A stretch of 47,050 nt of DNA. Source: Bacteroidota bacterium. GTDB lineage: Bacteria > Bacteroidota > Bacteroidia > B-17B0 > Aurantibacillaceae. Under the pieces are notes generated by a model. The model did no database searches. It was not told the DNA's origin and saw only the letters and a list, made by a program, of their open reading frames with translations. Location: positions 1 through 47,050 of the forward strand of contig JAOQAF010000206.1 of NCBI GenBank assembly GCA_025963735.1. The letters are read 5' to 3'. A program made the position numbers and the translations under genes. Shown here one piece after another: positions 40,764 through 47,050 of this stretch (position 1 is its first letter; each line of letters starts with the position of its first letter).

Positions 40764-43700
40764 ATGACTAGAGTCCTTCTTTTATTATTAGTTTTCTGTT
40801 CTAAAATATCTTCACAATCCATTGCCAATTATTCTACCGTTAGAAACACTGCCGTACCCTATACAAGCATTGGCGCATCCGGCTTTGCCTTTAATAACTG
40901 GCGTAACATTACCACTTATACTCAGGATGATAACCGTTCTGATTTTACCGATATAGGTTTTGACTTTTGGTATAATGGTACACGATACACCCAATTTTGT
41001 GTATCCACAAATGGCTTTATTGATTTTTCTTCCTCGGCTAATAACGGGGGCGCTGTGGCCAATGCTTTTGGTTACGATAATACTTCGTTCACTAATTCCA
41101 GCGCAGCGAATGGCACGCGCCCTGCCATTGCGCCTTTTTATGACGATTTAACAGCGCAAGGCGGAAGTGCTGCACTTGGTAACAGCATTAAATACCTATT
41201 AACCGGTAGTGCGCCAAACAGAACACTTACCATTGAATGGATAAACATGGCGGTATATTTAAACACTACACCCAGCCTCAATTTCCAGGTTAAACTCGTT
41301 GAAACAACGGGACAGATCCTTATTAATTATGGCACCATGAATACAGGAACCAAAGTGTTTTCATACAGCATGGGCATGAACAGCGCTACCCTGGGAGTGA
41401 TTCCGGCCGCTTCTGAATTAAAAATGTTACAAACGGTTAACACTAACAGTTTGAGTAACGCGGTTCAAAATAACTTATCGGCTATGCCTGCCGCCAACTC
41501 TCAGTACGTTTTTACCTCGCCGGCCCCTACCCCTACGGCAGGAGCATTAACTTTTTCATCGGTGACACAAAGCAGCATGACCCTCAACTGGCCAAACTGG
41601 GCTACCAATGAAGTGGGCTATGTTATTTATAATTCAACGGATGGTATAAATTTTAATTTTGTTTCTCAGCTTCCCGCAAATACAGTATCGGCAAGCGTTA
41701 CAGGATTAACGTCCAACACTTTATATACCTGGAAACTATATGCCGTTACAGAAGGTTGTTTAAGCAACCCCTTGAATGGAGTTCAGGCAACAACCATAGC
41801 AGGTTCACGGGTTTCAGTGGCAACAGGTAACTGGAGTGCCGCGGCAACCTGGAGTCCATTAGGTGTTCCTTCGGCCGGAGAAGATGTTACAATTGCCAAC
41901 GGGCATGTAGTATCCATCACCTCCACAGCAACCTGTAATTCTTTGCTGGTAGGACAAGGCACGGCCACTACGCTTCAGTTTAGCGGAACCACGGCGCGCT
42001 CCTTCACAATAAACAACAACCTAACGGTTAGCGCCAATGCTGTTTTTAATGTACAGCTAACTTCCAATGTTACCCACTCACTTAACGTAAAAGGAAACAT
42101 AATAAATAACAACATCCTGGACTTTGCCTCAGACGTAAACAGCCTTTGCGATGTAACAATCAGTAAAAACGGTAATCAGTCCTTAACCGGAGCCGGCGCA
42201 CTTACACGCTTTAATCTGATCACGATGAATCTTGGAAGCTCTGCAAATAATATATTCAATGTAGCTTCTTCTACTTTTTCAGCGGCCCCCAACTTTCTTA
42301 CTTTAATAAACGGCACATTTAAACTATCCTCTATCAATCCGGTAACCATTACTCTTTTTACTCCCTTAACCACCATTCCTCAAACCTGCGGTGTATGGCT
42401 TAATTCAGCCACAGCGGTTTTAAACTCAGGCGCAGGTATAACTTTAACAGGTAAAATGACTGTTTCAAACGGTACATTGAATGTTGGTAATGCCGCTGAT
42501 GAAGATCTTCTTTCCAGCGGAGGCACCTTATTGGTAACCGGAGGACAGGTAAATATTGCGGGAAAGTATTACGCAACAGGCATCAACAACCTTTGTTATT
42601 TTACTATGACCGGCGGAACCGTTACAGTACCTAATTCCGGCTCCAGCAGTTCTACCATTGCGCCTTTTCAAATTGTAGGCGCAGGTTCAAAATTTATTAT
42701 GTCGGGCGGGCTATTGGTTATTCCGCGCGAAGGAGGGACCGGGGCGCAGGACCTCGGTTTTATTAATACGGTTCCTGACGGATCGGTAACCGGAGGCACC
42801 GTTCAGATAGGAAGTGCGGCTACCAATTCTATACAAACCATTAATATCAATACTAATTTTTCAATAGGAAATTTATCTGTTAACAGTCCGAGTGTGACCG
42901 CACGAATTAATACAAATACTTTAAATGTTGTTGGCGATGTGGTTATAAACACAGGAACTTTAAATGTAAACAACATGGACCTGGCCTTAGGAGGAAAATG
43001 GAATCATATTGGCGGTGCCTTTACTACGGGGACTGCGGTAGTAACTTTTAGTTCTTCGGGAGCCCAATCCATTTTTAAAGCCGGTGGTGAAACCTTTTAT
43101 AATTTATGCTTCACCGGTTCGGGGGTTAAAACATTTTCAGCTCCTGTAACTACTAGTGCAAACTTTTCAATTACTGCCGGAGCTCCTGTAGATGTAAGTA
43201 CATCTAACAATCAACTAACGGTAAAAGGCAATTTTATTAATAACGGCACGTTCAATTCACGAAGCGGACTGGTTTATTTTAACGGCACCACTCCTCAAAC
43301 CATTGGCGGAACCAGCGTTACAGACTTTAATGACATTACATTGAGTAATAGTGCGGGCGCTTCATTGTCAGGCGCTGAAAATTTATTAGGAACATTAACT
43401 TTAACAACAGGTATTTTTAATACCAACGCCAAAGTATTTACCATGGTTTCTACAGCTACCGCGTGTGCAAGAATTGCGCAAATTACCGGCTCGGGTGATA
43501 TTACAGGAAATGTTACCGTGCAGCGGTTTGCGCCTGCAGGAACCACGGGCTGGTCTTTATTCGGAACCCCTATATCTTCTCCATTAACTTTTGCCGATTG
43601 GAATGACGATTTTGGAATTACATGTCCAACATGCCCTGATGGTTTTCCTGGAAGTTTTTATTCGGTGTATTCTTATGACGAAACTTTTCCGGGTTTATAT

Positions 43701-45398
43701 GATGCAGCCGCGTCATATATCCCTGTAAGCAATATAACTGATCCTTTAGTGAGTAATAAAGGGTACTGGGTGTACTTTGGAAATGGCCAGTATACAACTA
43801 CCGATATTACCATTGATGTAACCGGCACTGTTAGAAAATTTAATAATACCATTCCACTTAATTATACAAATTTTGGATCGCCAATTAATGACGGTTGGAA
43901 CCTGATCCATAATCCTTATCCTTCACCAATTAGCTGGAGCGCTTTAAAAGGTGCAACTCCAAATATTGATAATGCAATTTATGTTTATAATACTGATTTA
44001 AATGCCGGAGCGGGCGGATTTGCAACTTATGTGAACGGGGTTAGCAGTCCTGCTGTAGGTGCAGGTGGCGTGGGAAATACAATCCCCATGAGTCAGGCAT
44101 TTTATGTGCATTCAACCGGCCCTGCGACTTTAACCGCGCAGGAAGCTAACAAGGTAGCCGGTAATCCAACATATCTTAAGACAAATATAATTAATAACAA
44201 TGCCGGTCCTTTAGTTCGAATTGTGTTGGACGGTGTATATGGATTTAATGATGAAACCGTTCTATACCTGCAACCGTTAGCTACCGATACTTTTGATGAG
44301 GGTTTCGATTCCTATAAAATGAGGGGCCAGGATCCATACGCACCCACCATAGCTTTGGAAAAAGGAACCGACCAGTTTCAGATAAATGGAGTTGCACCTA
44401 TCGCAGGTAATTTTTCAATGCCATTAAAAACCTTAACCGGTTACGCGGGAACATATACCATAAGCGCCCCGAGTTTCACTTCATTTCCGCACGGAGCCTG
44501 CATTAATTTATATGATAAGTTTTTGAACACTACAACCGATATCAGCACTACACCTTATGTTTTTAATTTGGCTGACACTACAACAGTTGCACGGTTTGAT
44601 GTTAACATTACCATGCTGCCACTGTTGGTTAATACAACTATGACACAACCTTCATGTCAATTACTAAATAGCGGACAAGTGGTTGCTTCGGGTGCAAACG
44701 CCGGACCATGGAATTATTACTGGACCACAAATGGAACTCCCATCCAAACAAGCCTTAATAAAACAACTGCTGATACATTAAATAATTTACCAGGAGGCAC
44801 TATCGATCTTGAAGTAAATACAGTTGGCATGTGTGATAACAGCAGCTCTACATATCAGATAAATTCACAGATACCTTCTTATGCCCAGTTTAATTCGGCA
44901 GACACGCTCGATCTTAATTTGTTTTCATCCATTACCTTTACTAATTTATCATCAGGAGCTGTTTCATATCTGTGGGATTTTGGCGATGGCAGCGGAACTT
45001 CCATTAATAGCTCTCCTACGTATTATTATTCTTTCCCGGGAACCTATACCGTTACTTTAATCTGCTGGAGCAGTACAGGGTGCAGTGATACCACTACCAA
45101 AGTAATAACGGTAACAAGTATTCTTACTGACTTAAGTTCTAATGGAGGAAGTTCGACCGAACTTGTAGTTAAAACAAAAAGTGATAATGAATTTATTTTT
45201 GAGCGGGCGTTTAACGAAGAGCAAAGTATTAGCTTCAGGTTAACGGATGCATGTGGAAGGCTGATTCAGGATTATGGAACAATTACTGCCAAAGCCTTTC
45301 AGTTACCGGTTGAATTAAAAAACTTCGCTCCCGGAATTTATTTAATGACTATTACTACAGGCACAAGTAAAAAAGTAGTTAAGCTTCCGGTAAAATAA
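40764..45398 (+). CDS. Giant T9SS-secreted adhesin-like protein
   Basis: A 1544-residue surface protein. The start is ATG 40764 (MTRVLLLLLVFCSK...SSQ signal peptide), not the upstream TTG at 40746. Residues about 20-250 are a beta-rich domain. Residues 252-344 are a fibronectin type III domain (SMTLNWPNWATNEVGYVIYN). A long series of degenerate beta-strand repeats (about 345-900; patterns like GTLNVGN, GNFINNGTF and FNGTTPQTIGG) suggests a beta-helix. Next is a region typical of Bacteroidota secreted proteins (WNLIHNPYPSPISWSALKG). A PKD domain (about 1378-1450, YLWDFGDGSG ... GTYTVTL) and a divergent type A sorting domain (LKNFAPGIYLMTI ... KKVVKLPVK) end the protein. A role in adhesion or matrix is inferred. 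No adjacent partner gene is seen. Confidence 0.9.
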   Translation: MTRVLLLLLVFCSKISSQSIANYSTVRNTAVPYTSIGASGFAFNNWRNITTYTQDDNRSDFTDIGFDFWYNGTRYTQFCVSTNGFIDFSSSANNGGAVANAFGYDNTSFTNSSAANGTRPAIAPFYDDLTAQGGSAALGNSIKYLLTGSAPNRTLTIEWINMAVYLNTTPSLNFQVKLVETTGQILINYGTMNTGTKVFSYSMGMNSATLGVIPAASELKMLQTVNTNSLSNAVQNNLSAMPAANSQYVFTSPAPTPTAGALTFSSVTQSSMTLNWPNWATNEVGYVIYNSTDGINFNFVSQLPANTVSASVTGLTSNTLYTWKLYAVTEGCLSNPLNGVQATTIAGSRVSVATGNWSAAATWSPLGVPSAGEDVTIANGHVVSITSTATCNSLLVGQGTATTLQFSGTTARSFTINNNLTVSANAVFNVQLTSNVTHSLNVKGNIINNNILDFASDVNSLCDVTISKNGNQSLTGAGALTRFNLITMNLGSSANNIFNVASSTFSAAPNFLTLINGTFKLSSINPVTITLFTPLTTIPQTCGVWLNSATAVLNSGAGITLTGKMTVSNGTLNVGNAADEDLLSSGGTLLVTGGQVNIAGKYYATGINNLCYFTMTGGTVTVPNSGSSSSTIAPFQIVGAGSKFIMSGGLLVIPREGGTGAQDLGFINTVPDGSVTGGTVQIGSAATNSIQTININTNFSIGNLSVNSPSVTARINTNTLNVVGDVVINTGTLNVNNMDLALGGKWNHIGGAFTTGTAVVTFSSSGAQSIFKAGGETFYNLCFTGSGVKTFSAPVTTSANFSITAGAPVDVSTSNNQLTVKGNFINNGTFNSRSGLVYFNGTTPQTIGGTSVTDFNDITLSNSAGASLSGAENLLGTLTLTTGIFNTNAKVFTMVSTATACARIAQITGSGDITGNVTVQRFAPAGTTGWSLFGTPISSPLTFADWNDDFGITCPTCPDGFPGSFYSVYSYDETFPGLYDAAASYIPVSNITDPLVSNKGYWVYFGNGQYTTTDITIDVTGTVRKFNNTIPLNYTNFGSPINDGWNLIHNPYPSPISWSALKGATPNIDNAIYVYNTDLNAGAGGFATYVNGVSSPAVGAGGVGNTIPMSQAFYVHSTGPATLTAQEANKVAGNPTYLKTNIINNNAGPLVRIVLDGVYGFNDETVLYLQPLATDTFDEGFDSYKMRGQDPYAPTIALEKGTDQFQINGVAPIAGNFSMPLKTLTGYAGTYTISAPSFTSFPHGACINLYDKFLNTTTDISTTPYVFNLADTTTVARFDVNITMLPLLVNTTMTQPSCQLLNSGQVVASGANAGPWNYYWTTNGTPIQTSLNKTTADTLNNLPGGTIDLEVNTVGMCDNSSSTYQINSQIPSYAQFNSADTLDLNLFSSITFTNLSSGAVSYLWDFGDGSGTSINSSPTYYYSFPGTYTVTLICWSSTGCSDTTTKVITVTSILTDLSSNGGSSTELVVKTKSDNEFIFERAFNEEQSISFRLTDACGRLIQDYGTITAKAFQLPVELKNFAPGIYLMTITTGTSKKVVKLPVK

Positions 45399-45400
45399 AA

Positions 45401-45464
45401 AAGCGTTCAGTAAATGCTCAGTGAATCAATACCGAATACCGATTCTAACATTTTCTGAACGCTT
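45401..45464 (-). terminator. Long-loop inverted repeat downstream of the lysine-rich gene
   Basis: Arms AAGCGTTCAG (45401-45410) and CTGAACGCTT (45455-45464) pair perfectly. On the minus strand the second arm is followed by TTTTTATTTTA, consistent with a terminator for the lysine-rich gene. The 44-base loop is long, so efficiency is uncertain. Confidence 0.5.
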
Positions 45465-45499
45465 AATAAATTTGTAATAAATCAAATTAATTAAAAAGC

Positions 45500-45805
45500 T
45501 TAACTCTTTGCTTCTTCTCCAGTAGGAGTTTTTCCTTTTTCTTTGCCTCTCTTCTTCTTATGTTTCTTTGATTTTTTACCTAAATTAAAGTTTTTATTGA
45601 TCGGGCTTTTCTTAAAAGCGGCACGCTCCTGGTTTTTAGCATTTTTACGTTCGCGCTTTTTAATTTTATTTTCTTTCTTTAATTCATGGCGGCCTTTAAC
45701 TGTGTTCGTATTTGCCATTGCATGTGAATCTCCGGGTTGTTGCGCAGTAGCTTTTAAACCAAAGAACAAACAGAGAGTGATTAGATATTTTATAGCGGTT
45801 TTCAT
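45500..45805 (-). CDS. Small lysine-rich exported protein
   Basis: A 101-residue protein. Residues 1-22 are a clear signal peptide (MKTAIKYLITLCLFFGLKATAQ). The mature 79 residues contain about 22 Lys and 5 Arg, in clusters such as KKENKIKKRERK and KKSKKHKKKRGKEK, and almost no hydrophobic residues. It is expected to be disordered and strongly cationic in the periplasm. No lipobox, Cys or T9SS domain is present. I recognise no family. It has its own promoter candidate and terminator, which supports a real gene. Binding to an anionic partner (lipopolysaccharide, nucleic acid, phosphate) is inference. ATG at 45805. Confidence 0.72.
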   Translation of the reverse strand: MKTAIKYLITLCLFFGLKATAQQPGDSHAMANTNTVKGRHELKKENKIKKRERKNAKNQERAAFKKSPINKNFNLGKKSKKHKKKRGKEKGKTPTGEEAKS

Positions 45806-45810
45806 GGTTT

Positions 45811-45841
45811 TAAATTTAGATCGTTAAATAATTACACTCAA
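45811..45841 (-). promoter_or_regulatory. Promoter candidate of the lysine-rich gene
   Basis: On the minus strand TTG (45841-45839), 20 bases, TAAATTTA (45818-45811). The last base differs from TAnnTTTG. The -7 lies only six bases before the ATG. Confidence 0.42.
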
Positions 45842-46055
45842 GATTCTTGCCATCCTTAATTATATTCAAATCCTTAACAAGTTTGGGGAAATAAAGTCCG
45901 GAAAATCTTTAAATGCCCATTTAGGAATTTATATAAATCGTTGGTCATCAATAAATTCGTTAATAGCTATCCCAAAAATTTTAACTTTTCTTTTTAAAGA
46001 TTTGTTCCGGCGTGAAACCCTAACCCGCATAAAGCTGTGTTCATGTGCTTTTTAT

Positions 46056-46063
46056 TATCTTTG
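46056..46063 (+). promoter_or_regulatory. Candidate -7 element of the DEAD-box helicase gene
   Basis: TATCTTTG is an exact TAnnTTTG match ending eight bases before the ATG at 46071, implying an almost leaderless transcript. No convincing -33 TTG was found. Confidence 0.45.
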
Positions 46064-46070
46064 ATAAAAA

Positions 46071-47050
46071 ATGTCTTTTGCTTCTCTTGGTTTATCCCCT
46101 TCTTTTCTAAAAACCTTATCAGAACAGGGCTTTGAACAGCCTTATCCTATCCAGGAAAAAGTAATTCCATTGGTGTTGCAGGGAAAAGATGTGCTTGCCA
46201 TTGCCCAAACAGGCTCAGGTAAAACTGCTTCTTTTGCCTTGCCTATCCTTGAAAAAATTAAAGACGAACAGGCGTTAAAAAACAGGCATATAAGTGTTCT
46301 TGTTCTTGTTCCAACCCGCGAATTAGCCGCCCAGGTGAATGAAGTATTCAATTTATTAGCCGATAATTTGCCCCACAGGATCAATATTTTGTCAGTTTAT
46401 GGTGGAGTTTCCATAAATCCTCAAATGATGCGATTGCAGGGCGTTCAAATTTTAATTGCCACGCCGGGACGTTTACTGGAATTAATAGCTTCAAAAGCTG
46501 TGCATTTATCAGAGGTAAAAACATTGGTTTTAGATGAAGCAGATAAAATGCTTAATCTGGGCTTTAAAGATGAAATGGCCGAAATTTTTTCACGTTTACC
46601 GATTATAAGACAAAACCTTTTGTTTTCGGCCACTTTAAGTGACGATGTTAATAATATAAATTCTATCCTTTTAAAAAACCCGGAAGTAATAAAGATCGAG
46701 GATGAATCTACCGGTAACATTGACCTCATACAACAGCACGCTTACTTTGTTTCCGATGAAAAAAAAGGTCCCTTACTTCGGTACCTGATTAAACATAATA
46801 ATATGAAGCAGGTATTGGTATTTACATCCTCGGTATTTAAAGCTGATAGTGTGGCCAATAAATTAAGAGCGAATGGCATTGACGCGTCCGCTATTCATAG
46901 CAAAAAAAGTCAGGGGGCCCGGCAGGAATCTCTAAGCCGCTTTAAATCCGGCAAGTTACGTGTTCTGGTGGCCACCGATTTAATGGCAAGGGGTATTGAC
47001 ATAAAGTTTTTACCATGCGTTATTAATTATGAATTGCCACGGTCTCCGAA
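46071..47050 (+). CDS. DEAD-box ATP-dependent RNA helicase, C-terminus cut by window end
   Basis: The first 326 codons of an RNA helicase. The Q motif (GFEQPYPIQ), motif I AQTGSGKT (45-52), Ia VPTRELAAQV, Ib ATPGRLLE, motif II LDEADKML, motif III SATLS, motif IV VLVFTSS and motif V ATDLMARGID are all present. Only the end of domain 2 (motif VI) and the tail are missing. It is most like the RhlE group of cold-shock and ribosome-assembly helicases, although without the C-terminal tail the subgroup cannot be fixed. ATG at 46071; the protein start MSFASLGLSP is typical. Confidence 0.93.
   Translation, partial: MSFASLGLSPSFLKTLSEQGFEQPYPIQEKVIPLVLQGKDVLAIAQTGSGKTASFALPILEKIKDEQALKNRHISVLVLVPTRELAAQVNEVFNLLADNLPHRINILSVYGGVSINPQMMRLQGVQILIATPGRLLELIASKAVHLSEVKTLVLDEADKMLNLGFKDEMAEIFSRLPIIRQNLLFSATLSDDVNNINSILLKNPEVIKIEDESTGNIDLIQQHAYFVSDEKKGPLLRYLIKHNNMKQVLVFTSSVFKADSVANKLRANGIDASAIHSKKSQGARQESLSRFKSGKLRVLVATDLMARGIDIKFLPCVINYELPRSP

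Noticed and set aside
41800-43500. Possible tandem DNA repeats in the giant T9SS gene
   Set aside because: The repeats are degenerate beta-strand patterns at protein level only; I could not find a fixed nucleotide period.
1-47050. Mobile elements, CRISPR arrays, toxin-antitoxin or restriction systems
   Set aside because: No transposase, integrase, Cas, restriction or toxin-like protein and no regularly spaced repeats are visible; gene content and base use are uniform.

Overview
The window is ordinary chromosomal DNA of a low-GC member of the Bacteroidota. Four things support this: three secreted proteins carry type IX secretion (T9SS) C-terminal sorting domains; there is a Bacteroidota-type TonB-linked outer-membrane barrel and a 'putative porin'; promoters follow the TTG ... 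TAnnTTTG pattern; and start codons lack obvious Shine-Dalgarno sequences. The genus cannot be fixed from what is visible. I see no insertion sequence, prophage, integron or CRISPR array. There is one tRNA gene (Phe) and one riboswitch (cobalamin).

Layout. 1-2830 (minus): a tightly overlapping operon of coaX, an outer-membrane protein, lptC and a gene cut by the window edge. 2930-3843: a DUF6629 membrane protein and tRNA-Phe with its own promoter and terminator. 4173-6134 (plus): a glycogen-debranching-type glucosidase. 6287-6919 (minus): an exported protein built from five exact 31-residue repeats. 7060-10879 (minus): a four-gene operon of UbiA prenyltransferase, type III polyketide synthase, methyltransferase and FAD oxidoreductase, probably making a modified, perhaps prenylated, phenolic or quinone lipid. 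11107-14709 (minus): a TonB-dependent-receptor-like barrel and an aldo/keto reductase. 14802-16498: a lipocalin-like lipoprotein facing a T9SS cargo protein whose leader holds a complete cobalamin riboswitch. 16499-21066: ribH, a TPR membrane protein, recF, a lipoprotein and asnS. 21139-23736 (minus): a T9SS-exported sugar-dehydrogenase-like propeller, a DUF486 protein and a MarC protein.

23831-27881 (plus): three genes joined by TAATG overlaps, a double-AAA+ CbxX/SpoVK-type ATPase with a duplicated N-terminal domain, a two-helix pore-like protein and a glycosyltransferase. 27964-30505: a TerB-DnaJ protein, nadC, a DUF4783 protein and rlmH. 30529-33522 (minus): a putative porin and a patatin-like phospholipase. 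33618-37764 (minus): an operon joining an MCE/MlaD lipid-transport protein to two Fe-S proteins and a TPR lipoprotein. 37824-40590: an SPOUT rRNA/tRNA methyltransferase and a CHASE3-PAS-PAS histidine kinase. 40764-45398 (plus): a giant T9SS adhesin-like protein. 45500-47050: a lysine-rich exported protein and the first 326 codons of a DEAD-box helicase.

Most of the window is housekeeping. The places most worth a second look are the single-gene cobalamin riboswitch regulon (a candidate surface B12-binding protein), the polyketide/prenyltransferase operon, and the AAA+/pore-like/glycosyltransferase operon.
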